The notes under the pieces: generated by a model
The model's input: the letters and a program-made list of their open reading frames with translations, nothing else
What the model was told of the DNA's origin: nothing
The model's database searches: none
Translations under genes and position numbers: made by a program
Shown here: positions 1 to 6,538 of the stretch, piece by piece
Numbering within the stretch: position 1 is the stretch's first letter
How the letters are laid out: each line of letters begins with the position of its first letter
Source of the DNA: Pseudomonadota bacterium
GTDB lineage: Bacteria; Pseudomonadota; Alphaproteobacteria; Sphingomonadales; SMXR01
DNA length: 8,434 nt
Assembly: GCA_022571175.1 (NCBI GenBank)
Contig: JACZYI010000069.1
Location: 1 to 8,434 of the forward strand
Reading direction: 5' to 3'

Positions 1-527
1 TCTGCCTTTTGCACCAGCGCCACACTCAACAAATAATCACCCGGCGTGATTTTTCTGAAATCCTGATCGAGGTAGTCGGGCGCTATCTCGGGGTTGACCA
101 GCCGGTCCTCAAGCTGCAGGGGAAGGTGCCCATCCATATGGAGTATGACCGAGTGGAACACCCTTGTGCCCTCTGGAAGCTCTGGAAAATCATCATGCTC
201 TTCAGCACCCAAATGCAGAATTTGCACGGAATATTTACCGCCCCGGCGTTCAATTTCGTCCCTAATATTGATCGCCGCCAGGGGCTGGGAATAACTGCCC
301 CCCTCGGAGACAAAAGTGCCAGAGCCGGCGATCCTTTTCAGAAATCCTTCTGAGGCTAGCTCTTTCAAAGCCCGGTTGGCGGTCATGCGCGCAATGGAAT
401 ATTTTGCTACCAGTTCATATTCGGAAGGAACACGGTCACCGGGCTTTAGCTTGCCAGAACGGATGCCGGAAAGAATACCGTCCTTTACCGCGCGATAACG
501 CGGTTGGGCCGTGTTTTGCGTTGTCAT
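1..527 (-). CDS. hutC: HutC histidine-utilisation repressor, GntR family (3' end cut off)
   Basis: Transcriptional repressor of the hut genes. Members of this family bind hut operators and are released by urocanate. The reading frame is open from an ATG at 525-527 to the window edge, giving 175 residues; family members have roughly 235-250, so the end of the effector domain is missing. Residues 10-75 form the GntR winged helix, with the recognition-helix stretch SIARMTANRALKELASEGFL and a wing ending SGTFVSE. Residues 80-175 are the start of the UTRA ligand domain, including LQLEDRLVNPEIAPDYLDQD and TPGDYLL, which are typical of HutC rather than other GntR proteins. The start follows a G-rich stretch (GGGG about 8 nt upstream, a weak ribosome site). 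It lies 102 bp downstream of hutF on the same strand but has its own promoter, so it probably heads a transcript running left. Identification is firm; operon partners are outside the window. Confidence 0.94.
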   Translation of the reverse strand, partial: MTTQNTAQPRYRAVKDGILSGIRSGKLKPGDRVPSEYELVAKYSIARMTANRALKELASEGFLKRIAGSGTFVSEGGSYSQPLAAINIRDEIERRGGKYSVQILHLGAEEHDDFPELPEGTRVFHSVILHMDGHLPLQLEDRLVNPEIAPDYLDQDFRKITPGDYLLSVALVQKA

Positions 528-543
528 ATTGCTACCCCAAATT

Positions 544-562
544 TGCCCGTCCCAAGCGGGCA
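544..562 (-). other. Small GC-rich hairpin in the hutC leader
   Basis: TGCCCG at 544-549 pairs with CGGGCA at 557-562 across a 7-nt loop. It lies between the predicted hutC promoter and the hutC ribosome site, so it would be in the 5' untranslated RNA. It has only a short T run after it and is not a standard terminator. It could affect translation or mRNA stability, or be chance in a GC-rich leader. Confidence 0.25.
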
Positions 563-571
563 CGCCCACTA

Positions 572-585
572 CTTGTCTATACATC
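572..585. promoter_or_regulatory. Candidate HutC operator upstream of hutC
   Basis: CTTGTCTATACATC contains the imperfect inverted repeat TGT-N4-ACA (574-576 and 581-583). This resembles GntR/HutC operators, which are short palindromes of the TGTATA-ACA type. It overlaps the hutC -10 box, so binding should block RNA polymerase. A related sequence (10 of 14 positions) occurs at 2072-2085 in front of hutF and hutI. No binding data; assignment rests on position, symmetry and the second copy. Confidence 0.55.
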
Positions 586-604
586 TATCGGGGTATGGGT
601 GCAA
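576..604 (-). promoter_or_regulatory. sigma70-like promoter of hutC
   Basis: Read on the minus strand, TTGCAC (-35, 599-604) is followed after exactly 17 bp by TATAGA (-10, 576-581), about 49 bp upstream of the hutC start codon. Both hexamers are close to the sigma70/RpoD consensus and the spacing is optimal. The -10 lies inside the proposed HutC operator, which fits autorepression. The transcription start is inferred, not seen. Confidence 0.55.
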
Positions 605-629
605 GGGCTTGGCTTAGTGATAAAGTTCG

Positions 630-2066
630 TCATTCGGTCATCAATGACCGCATGGTGGTGAGATAGGCCTGTGCTGCGTCTTCTTCCCCCGGATGGCGAC
701 CGTTTTGCACTACCCATTTGCCGCCAACCATCACATCCCGCACCGGGGTTGGCTGGCCCGAGAATACAAAACTGTCAATTGCCGCACTCGACTCCCGCCC
801 GGCCAGAACCGGATGATTGCTGTCCAGCACGATCAGATCAGCTCGTTTGTCCGGCTTGATATATCCGGTGGGCTGGCCGATGGAATCCGCGCCCCCTTCG
901 GCAGCGCGGCACCACAGAGCCTCTCCCACATTGGGGGTCATGAAATCCACCATGATCGCGCGTTTTTGATGATAAAGCCGTGCCTGATATTCAAGCTGGC
1001 GAAGCTCTTCCCTCGGGTCCACCGAGATATGGCTGTCAGAGCCTATGGCGATGAAGCCTCCGGTGGCCAGAAATCCGGCAGTCTCAAAAATACCGTCGCC
1101 CAGATTGGCCTCGGTGGTGGGACAAAGGCAGACCGTGGCGCAAGCTTTTGCGATCATTTCCACTTCGGCACCAGTGGCATGGGTGGCGTGAATAAGGGTC
1201 CAGCCCTGATCGAAGCCCACGGTCTCATGCAGATAGCGGATGGGGGTGGCCCCAAGATGCGAAATGGCTTCATTCACTTCTGCCATTTGCTCGGACACAT
1301 GGATATGAATGGGCGCCGACTGGTCCAGACTTTTCAGCAGCCGGTCGGCTTCGATCAGATTGGTCCCATGAACCGCACGCAGGGAATGAATGGCAAAGCC
1401 CAACCGGGCGTTCGTGCGCGCGCCCACCGCCTTGGCCAGAGACTCCCACAGCTTTTGATAGCCATCGAGATCATTGGCAAAGCGGCGCTGATCGGCTGAG
1501 ACCTCCGTTTTGCCAAAACCCTCAGTCATATAGAGCGATGGCAATAGTGTTATGGCAATGCCTGCTTCCTCCGCCGCATCCAGAAGCGCCAGCGACATTT
1601 CTCCGGGGTTATCATAGGGTGTGCCGTCAATGCCATGATGCAGATAGTGAAATTCCGCCACCGAAGTATATCCAGATTTGAGCATTTCAATATAAAGCTC
1701 AAGGGCGATCACCCTCATATCATCGGGGGTCAGGCGATTGGCAAGTTTATACATGGCACGGCGCCAGCTCCAGAATGAAGCCTCAGAGCCATCGTTTCTT
1801 TCTGTTAGCCCGGCCATCGCGCGTTGAAATGCGTGGCTATGGGCATTGGGAATACCAGGCAGAACCATGCCCGGAACATATTGGGCCTCTGGTTCATTGT
1901 CTGCTGATTCTGCTGATTCTGTAGAGTCTGTAGCTTCAGCAGGTTGTGAATGAGGAGCGAGCCTGGTGATAAAACCACCATCATCCACTTCAAGCGTACA
2001 ATCATTCTCTACGCCCGAGTCCGTGAGTACACTATCGAAGAAAAATGCTTTGTTTTTTGCCATCAT
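630..2066 (-). CDS. hutF: Formimidoylglutamate deiminase HutF
   Basis: Cytoplasmic metal-dependent amidohydrolase that converts N-formimidoyl-L-glutamate to N-formyl-L-glutamate plus ammonia, the fourth step of the five-step histidine pathway (before HutG). With the start used here it has 478 residues. Diagnostic motifs: NAHSHAFQRAMAGL (first metal site, His76 and His78), EFHYLHH (His140), IHSLRAV (around 227-232), HIHVSEQ (His254 and His256) and GSDSHISVDPREELR (metal Asp344). Three starts are possible: GTG at 2087, ATG at 2066 and ATG at 2063. The GTG has no spaced ribosome site and overlaps the operator and -10 sequence, so an ATG is preferred; GAAAG lies 4 nt before the first ATG and 7 nt before the second. 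The protein carries an acidic Ser/Thr/Glu/Asp-rich insertion near residues 43-61, making it slightly longer than the usual ~450. It is transcribed away from hutI and towards hutC. Confidence 0.95.
   Translation of the reverse strand: MMAKNKAFFFDSVLTDSGVENDCTLEVDDGGFITRLAPHSQPAEATDSTESAESADNEPEAQYVPGMVLPGIPNAHSHAFQRAMAGLTERNDGSEASFWSWRRAMYKLANRLTPDDMRVIALELYIEMLKSGYTSVAEFHYLHHGIDGTPYDNPGEMSLALLDAAEEAGIAITLLPSLYMTEGFGKTEVSADQRRFANDLDGYQKLWESLAKAVGARTNARLGFAIHSLRAVHGTNLIEADRLLKSLDQSAPIHIHVSEQMAEVNEAISHLGATPIRYLHETVGFDQGWTLIHATHATGAEVEMIAKACATVCLCPTTEANLGDGIFETAGFLATGGFIAIGSDSHISVDPREELRQLEYQARLYHQKRAIMVDFMTPNVGEALWCRAAEGGADSIGQPTGYIKPDKRADLIVLDSNHPVLAGRESSAAIDSFVFSGQPTPVRDVMVGGKWVVQNGRHPGEEDAAQAYLTTMRSLMTE
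1900..1935. repeat. Four tandem 9-bp units inside hutF
   Basis: The units are TCTGCTGAT, TCTGCTGAT, TCTGTAGAG and TCTGTAGCT. In the hutF frame they encode a tripeptide repeat [T/A]-[D/E]-S (TDS TES AES AD), a short acidic linker between the N-terminal beta region and the first metal-binding segment. Because the unit is a multiple of three, copy-number changes would keep the frame. This probably arose by replication slippage. Confidence 0.65.
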
Positions 2067-2071
2067 CAGAC

Positions 2072-2085
2072 TTTCACTATACAAC
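2072..2085. promoter_or_regulatory. Candidate HutC operator between hutF and hutI
   Basis: TTTCACTATACAAC matches the hutC operator (572-585) at 10 of 14 positions and shares the core CTATACA. It keeps the ACA half but has a degenerate TGT half. It sits in the divergent hutF/hutI region, where one bound repressor could act on both directions: it overlaps a minus-strand -10 (TATAGT) for hutF, and for hutI a plus-strand TATACA that is 15 bp from TTGCCA (2057-2062). It also covers the upstream GTG of hutF, which argues that translation begins further in. Confidence 0.42.
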
Positions 2086-2104
2086 ACTCCGGACAGAGGT
2101 AACC
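2076..2104 (-). promoter_or_regulatory. Possible hutF promoter
   Basis: On the minus strand TATAGT (2076-2081) is a strong -10 candidate; 17 bp upstream is a poor -35, GGTTAC (2099-2104). A start about 7 nt after this -10 would leave only a few bases before the ATG at 2066, meaning an almost leaderless mRNA. The weak -35 would fit a promoter that needs an activator, or a wrong call. Confidence 0.27.
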
Positions 2105-2115
2105 ACTAATGACGC

Positions 2116-2124
2116 GGAGGGGAG
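2116..2124 (+). promoter_or_regulatory. Ribosome binding site deciding the TTG start of hutI
   Basis: GGAGGGGAG is a strong, purine-rich Shine-Dalgarno sequence placed 3-8 nt before TTG at 2128-2130. The nearby ATG at 2109 is in another frame and has no such site, and no in-frame ATG lies between this site and the conserved N-terminus, so the rare TTG is the likely start. Confidence 0.7.
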
Positions 2125-2127
2125 ATT

Positions 2128-3360
2128 TTGGCAGGGTTCGACAGACTTTATCTGAACGCCAATCTGGCCACAATGGCCGGGAGCGATGCACCCTATGGCG
2201 CAATCAAGGATGGTGCGCTCGGAGTAACGGATGGACGTATTTCCTGGATAGGCCCGGCTGAAGCCCTGCCCGGCATTGCCGATGAGCTGGCCACAGAAGT
2301 CATGAATCTCAATAATCGCTGGCTCACGCCGGGCCTGATAGATTGTCACACCCATATTGTCTTTGGGGGCAACCGTGCCGACGAATTTGCAGAACGTCTA
2401 ACGGGCGCGAGCTATGAAGAGATCGCCCGGCGTGGTGGCGGTATTATGTCCACCGTGCGCCAGACCAGAAAGCTTGATGAAGAGGGTCTGTTTGAGGCTG
2501 CACGCCCCCGGGTGGAAGGGCTGATAGCCGAAGGTGTCACTACCCTTGAAATCAAGTCCGGTTACGGTCTGACCTCATCCAGTGAAATTTGTATGTTAAA
2601 AGCAGCCCGGCGGCTGGGTCGTGGGCTTCCCATTCGCATCGAAACCAGTTTTCTGGGCGCCCATGCCCTCCCGGAAGAATATGAAGGTCGTGCTGAGGCC
2701 TATCTGGATCACATAATCGAGACCATGCTGCCCACCATAGCCCAGGAAGGGTTGGCGGATGCAGTGGATGCTTTCCTTGAAAATATTGCCTTTGATGCCG
2801 ATCAAGTGCGTGGTCTTTTTGAAGCAGCAAAAAGCCTGGGGCTACCGGTCAAATTGCATGCAGACCAGCTTTCAAACATGCAGGGGGCCGCCTTGGCAGC
2901 CGAGTTTGGGGCCTTGTCTGCTGACCATCTGGAATATACCGACCGCAAGGGCGTGCGCTCAATGGCCAGGGCTGGCACGGTTGCGGTGCTTTTGCCCGGC
3001 GCATTTTATACCCTTGGCGGGAAGCAAAAACCGCCGGTGGAACTGTTCCGCAAAGAGGGTGTGGCCATGGCTATCGCTTCCGATTCCAATCCAGGCTCGT
3101 CGCCCGTGCTTTCCTTGCGCCTGGCCATGAATATGGCCTGTCAGCTGTTCGGGCTGACGGCAGAAGAGAGCCTGCTGGGGGTGACCCGTCACGCTTCGGC
3201 AGCCCTCGGTCTTGGCTCCGAGCTTGGCACTCTTGAAGTTGGCAAGGCCGCAGATTTTGCCATCTGGAATATCCGTGATCCCGCAGAGCTCAGCTATTGG
3301 CTGGGCGGCAATCTTCTCCATGACCGGGTTTTAGCCGGTCTCTCTGATCGGCGAAATTAA
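2128..3360 (+). CDS. hutI: Imidazolonepropionase HutI
   Basis: Cytoplasmic amidohydrolase that opens 4-imidazolone-5-propanoate to N-formimidoyl-L-glutamate, the third step of histidine degradation; its product is the substrate of HutF encoded next door. At 410 residues it has the family's usual length. Metal ligands and motifs are all present: LTPGLIDCHTHIVFGGNRADEF (shown in part, His74 and His76), KLHADQLS (His244), SADHLEY (His267) and IASDSNPGSSP (Asp319). The central EIKSGYGL and GAHALPEEY motifs are also typical. The C-terminus ends with a normal amidohydrolase beta region (GKAADFAIWNI). The start is TTG with a strong ribosome site. The gene is divergent from hutF with about 60 bp between the preferred starts, a shared control region with a candidate HutC operator. 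Its stop is 8 bp from the stop of the convergent glpQ-like gene, with no clear terminator between. Confidence 0.97.
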   Translation: MAGFDRLYLNANLATMAGSDAPYGAIKDGALGVTDGRISWIGPAEALPGIADELATEVMNLNNRWLTPGLIDCHTHIVFGGNRADEFAERLTGASYEEIARRGGGIMSTVRQTRKLDEEGLFEAARPRVEGLIAEGVTTLEIKSGYGLTSSSEICMLKAARRLGRGLPIRIETSFLGAHALPEEYEGRAEAYLDHIIETMLPTIAQEGLADAVDAFLENIAFDADQVRGLFEAAKSLGLPVKLHADQLSNMQGAALAAEFGALSADHLEYTDRKGVRSMARAGTVAVLLPGAFYTLGGKQKPPVELFRKEGVAMAIASDSNPGSSPVLSLRLAMNMACQLFGLTAEESLLGVTRHASAALGLGSELGTLEVGKAADFAIWNIRDPAELSYWLGGNLLHDRVLAGLSDRRN

Positions 3361-3367
3361 GTCCGGT

Positions 3368-4342
3368 TTATTTATAGGCCTCGCGCGCCGCCAGGGCATG
3401 ATCGGTAAAATCGGTGAACAGCCCGTCTATCCCCAAGCCATAGAAAAGGGCAAATTCTTCTTCCGGCTCAGCAAAAGCATCCGGCAGACTGTCACTTCGG
3501 AAGGTCCAGGGATGCACTTTGAGGCCCAAGTCATGCGCCCGCTGGATAAAGCCACTGTCTTCGCCATGTTCATCCACCAGCATGGCTTTTGAAGGGCCGA
3601 GGCCTTGAGCGTAGATGGCAATATGTTCAAACGAAAACTCCGATTCTGGCTCCAACAGCATAATCAACGGGATTTCGGTTTTATGGCTGAGGGATTTGAG
3701 GATATCCGCTTCAAAGGACTGGATAAAAACCGGCAGGCCGTCCGGCCCAAATCCGTATCGCTTCAATATTTCCAGCAGAGATGCTTCAAATTTCAGCCCA
3801 ATACTGGCAAAATACGCTGGATGTTTGGTCTCGGGATAAAGGCCGATTGATCGCCCGGATCGAGCCGCCTCTGCCGCCACAAGGGCCGCCAGTTCATCAA
3901 GGCTGGGGATTTTATAGCGACCATCAAACTCCAGACTGCGGCCAGCAAAGGGCTGACGGGCGCGTAATGTGGAAATTTCCTCCCAGGTAAAATCTTCTAT
4001 AAACCAGTCTTCCCGGCCTAACAGGGGGTGAAATCGCTTGCGATCGGCAAATTCCGGGTGGGCAGACACATCGGTGGTGGTGGAGAGATAATTATCGTGG
4101 CGAACAACCAAAATGCCATCGCGGGTGAGGACAAGATCGGGCTCAATAAAATCAGCACCCAGTTCCATCGCCCGGATTGCACCCTCAAGCGTATGTTCTG
4201 GCAAATATCCGCTGGCGCCGCGATGGGCGATAATGACCGGCGGATTGCCATCAAGAGTATTAAAAACCGGGGTCATAGGCGGTTTATGACACGCGTTCAG
4301 CATCAGAGCCAGACCAATCACCATTCCTGCCAGCGCTTTCAT
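3368..4342 (-). CDS. glpQ: Glycerophosphodiester phosphodiesterase, GlpQ-type lipoprotein
   Basis: Hydrolyses deacylated phospholipid diesters (glycerophosphocholine, -ethanolamine and similar) to sn-glycerol 3-phosphate and an alcohol. The 324-residue protein begins with a lipoprotein signal: positive start, hydrophobic stretch to residue 14, and lipobox LNAC at 15-18, so Cys18 should be lipidated and the enzyme held at the cell envelope; residue +2 is His, not Asp, which favours the outer membrane. The GlpQ core is complete: IIAHRGASGYLPEHTLEGA (catalytic His40, Arg41), FIEPDLVLTRDG (Glu67, Asp69), VVRHDNYL (His82), GLYPETKHP (Glu171) and GIDGLFTDF (Asp310). The general-acid and metal positions seen in E. 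coli GlpQ are therefore retained. The start ATG follows a G-rich ribosome site (GGGGGG ending 4 nt before it). It stands alone, convergent with hutI and divergent from the TPR genes; no glycerol-phosphate transporter is in the window, so its role (phosphate or glycerol scavenging) is inferred. Confidence 0.94.
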   Translation of the reverse strand: MKALAGMVIGLALMLNACHKPPMTPVFNTLDGNPPVIIAHRGASGYLPEHTLEGAIRAMELGADFIEPDLVLTRDGILVVRHDNYLSTTTDVSAHPEFADRKRFHPLLGREDWFIEDFTWEEISTLRARQPFAGRSLEFDGRYKIPSLDELAALVAAEAARSGRSIGLYPETKHPAYFASIGLKFEASLLEILKRYGFGPDGLPVFIQSFEADILKSLSHKTEIPLIMLLEPESEFSFEHIAIYAQGLGPSKAMLVDEHGEDSGFIQRAHDLGLKVHPWTFRSDSLPDAFAEPEEEFALFYGLGIDGLFTDFTDHALAAREAYK

Positions 4343-4396
4343 GTTCCCCCCATCCTGCTCTCAGCAGCGCCGAGAACCCAAATTTTTCTTCCCACC

Positions 4397-4426
4397 CATT
4401 TAGCCCGCGGTCTAAGATGGGGTCAA
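4397..4426 (-). promoter_or_regulatory. Weak promoter candidate for the glpQ-like gene
   Basis: The 156-bp gap 4343-4498 separates two divergent genes. On the minus strand TTGACC (4421-4426) is a good -35, followed after 18 bp by TAAATG (4397-4402), a poor -10. On the plus strand nothing convincing is seen in front of the gene at 4499, and no strong ribosome site either (GGGAAAA is more than 15 nt away). Confidence 0.25.
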
Positions 4427-4498
4427 CGCTTTCGGGCTTATCAATAGAAGGGGGAAAAGGGCGTTCCGGGTCAGGGAAAATCTCGGCGTAATTATGCC

Positions 4499-6520
4499 AT
4501 GGCAAAAAAAACCACAAAACAATTAACTCCGGTCAGACTGGATAAACTGCGAACCGAAGCGCAGGCGCATTTCCAGGCGGGCGAGCTTGGGAATGCCATT
4601 TCAAAACAAATGGCGGCGGTGAACGGCAATCTCGACCATAAGGATATTCAGGACTATAAATTTATGGCGCTTTATCTGTTTGCCGCCAATAAATTCGATG
4701 ACACGTTGGCAGTGGTCAAAGGGGCGATTGAAATCTGGCCCGACGATCTTGATCTGATCAAACATTTGGGGGTTTGTTATTCGCGCACCCTGCAGGATGA
4801 AAAGGCAACAGAATGGTATGAGAAAGCCTATGCGCTCGACCCGGACGATACCAATACCAATGATGGTATGGCCCAGACTTATGGCTATTTGAAAAACCGG
4901 GAGAAGATGCTGAAGCATGGTCTTCATTCCCTGGACCTTAAAGACAAAATCGCCGCAAAAACCAAGCCTGCTGTTGATCTGAGTAAAGTACCGATTCCTC
5001 CCTTTGACCCCCACAGCCCGGAGAAAAATGTCATTGCCTTCAGTCTCTGGGGCAAGGTTGAACGCTATCTGGAAGGCGCGGTGCGGAATGCAGAGGTGGC
5101 GCGTCATATCTACCCCGAGTGGCGCTGCCGCTTTTATCTGGATGACACGGTATCAAAGGCCATTATCGCCCGGTTGATGGCGGCTGGCGCTGATGTTATT
5201 AAAATGCCGAAACAGGACAGTCTCTTTGAGGGGCTTTTCTGGCGCTTTCTGGTGGCCAATGACGGGTCTGTTGATCGTTATCTGATCAGGGATGCAGATA
5301 GTGTATTGAATGTGCGCGAGCGGGCCGCGGTCATGGAATGGGTCTCGTCCGATAAACATTTTCACATGATGCGAGACGCCCATACTCATACCGACCCCAT
5401 CCTCGCTGGCATGTGGGGCGGCGTTAAAGGCGCAGCACCGCTGCTCGATAAGCTTTTGGCAAAATATCTCAAGTCCGCCACCAAGACCCAGACCATCGAT
5501 CAGCAATTCCTGTTTCATCATCTCTGGCCAATCGTCCGGGGCAGTGTGATGCAGCATGACAGCATTTATGGCTGGCACAAGGCGCTCCCCTTCCCCGAAG
5601 GTGCGACCCTGAAGGGCAAGCAAACGGTGGGGCAAAATGTTGATGGCTCGCATGTGCCCTCGCCCGGGACTCTCTTTTTTGAGGCACACGGCGCCAGCAT
5701 GACTAGGGTACCAGACCGCCAGCATATTATTTTTACATTGACACCGGGACGGTCCGGTACCGTTTTTCTGTCACAACTACTGAAAGCAAACCTCAAGAAT
5801 GCTGAAATCCATCACGAGCAGGTCGGCCCGAATTTTTTTGGCACTTTCAGTGGTACTGCAGAGATATTCACTTCCTTTAATTGCCGTGGGAATGTTGCTG
5901 TGGTCCGGGACTTCTGGCGCAAGAAGTTTGCCTCCATACGTCAGGGCAGCACACTCACCTATGCCGAAATTTCGCACCCGCTGGCTAAATGTGGATTACT
6001 CGAAAATATCCATCTGCTGGGCGAGAGGCCGGAAATCCACATCATCTGCCTCCACCGTGACGCGGAAAAGGTTGCCTGGAGCATCGCCAACCGTTTCGAT
6101 TTTGCCAACCGGTCTTTTACCTGGTTATTCGCGCTTGATCCCAGCTATCCGCGAAATATTTGCAGTTCCAAATTATTGCTACCCCACGGCATGCTGGGTG
6201 CATCCTTATGGTACGCAATCGAAATGCAGGCCCGGACCGAATATTATAAAATCCTGTTCGCCAAACATGCCACCGTCAAACTGCATGACGCTGAGTTGGA
6301 TGAAATCACCACGCCCGGAGGCGCTTCCGAGCTTTTCAGCAAATTAGGTCAGGAGATTCTGCCGAGTGAAGTCACAATTCCTCCCAAGGCTAATGTCAGC
6401 ACAGAAATCTTTTTCGGTGATGAAGAGAGAGCTTTATTACAAAGGCTGGTGAAAGGCGCAAACTTTGATCCAGAGGCTCTGGCTATGGAATATATCAAAC
6501 AGGGTCGGCGCATTGGGTAA
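4499..6520 (+). CDS. TPR / glycosyltransferase-like / sulfotransferase-like fusion protein (copy 1)
   Basis: No characterised family recognised; function is inferred from motifs. The 673 residues split into three parts. Residues 1-150: alpha-helical TPR-like repeats (for example ATEWYEKAYALDPDDTNT at 103-120). Residues 177-358: a glycosyltransferase A-like alpha/beta domain starting NVIAFSLWG, with FEGLFWRF (243-250), the DxD-type metal and nucleotide-sugar motif RDADS (264-268), then HMMRD and ILAGMWGG (289-308). Residues 360-405: a variable linker. Residues 408-673: a sulfotransferase-like domain with the phosphate-binding loop TPGRSGT (415-421), a conserved HHE (438-440, possible catalytic base) and HRDAEKVAWS, where Arg520 and Ser528 have the same spacing as the 3'-phosphate PAPS-binding Arg and Ser of sulfotransferases. 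No signal peptide or membrane segment is visible, so a cytoplasmic protein is expected. ATG 4499 is the first start in frame; the ribosome site is poor. Alternatives for the C-terminal domain include another P-loop transferase. The gene model is firm, the chemistry is not. Confidence 0.9.
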   Translation: MAKKTTKQLTPVRLDKLRTEAQAHFQAGELGNAISKQMAAVNGNLDHKDIQDYKFMALYLFAANKFDDTLAVVKGAIEIWPDDLDLIKHLGVCYSRTLQDEKATEWYEKAYALDPDDTNTNDGMAQTYGYLKNREKMLKHGLHSLDLKDKIAAKTKPAVDLSKVPIPPFDPHSPEKNVIAFSLWGKVERYLEGAVRNAEVARHIYPEWRCRFYLDDTVSKAIIARLMAAGADVIKMPKQDSLFEGLFWRFLVANDGSVDRYLIRDADSVLNVRERAAVMEWVSSDKHFHMMRDAHTHTDPILAGMWGGVKGAAPLLDKLLAKYLKSATKTQTIDQQFLFHHLWPIVRGSVMQHDSIYGWHKALPFPEGATLKGKQTVGQNVDGSHVPSPGTLFFEAHGASMTRVPDRQHIIFTLTPGRSGTVFLSQLLKANLKNAEIHHEQVGPNFFGTFSGTAEIFTSFNCRGNVAVVRDFWRKKFASIRQGSTLTYAEISHPLAKCGLLENIHLLGERPEIHIICLHRDAEKVAWSIANRFDFANRSFTWLFALDPSYPRNICSSKLLLPHGMLGASLWYAIEMQARTEYYKILFAKHATVKLHDAELDEITTPGGASELFSKLGQEILPSEVTIPPKANVSTEIFFGDEERALLQRLVKGANFDPEALAMEYIKQGRRIG

Positions 6521-6538
6521 AGGCCAAACATCATAAAC

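Noticed and set aside
9..353. Plus-strand open frame of 114 codons at the left edge
   Set aside because: It is antisense to hutC, which matches its family clearly in the minus-strand frame.
693..1499. Plus-strand open frame of 268 codons opposite hutF
   Set aside because: It lies entirely antisense to the well-supported hutF gene, has no recognisable domain or ribosome site, and mirrors conserved HutF codons.
1900..1935. Short tandem repeats as a CRISPR array
   Set aside because: Units are only 9 bp, directly adjacent without spacers, and in frame within hutF.
3322..3340. GACCGG...CCGGTC hairpin as a hutI terminator
   Set aside because: It is inside the hutI coding region, its T-rich part is in the loop, and no T run follows the stem.
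4601..5107. Minus-strand open frame of 168 codons, with another of 190 codons at 5153-5725
   Set aside because: Both are antisense to copy 1 of the TPR fusion gene, whose frame is conserved in copy 2; they show no family motif.
5799..6347. Plus-strand open frame of 182 codons in another frame of copy 1
   Set aside because: It is nested in the conserved sulfotransferase-like domain, and its Arg/Ser/Pro-rich composition is typical of an out-of-frame shadow.
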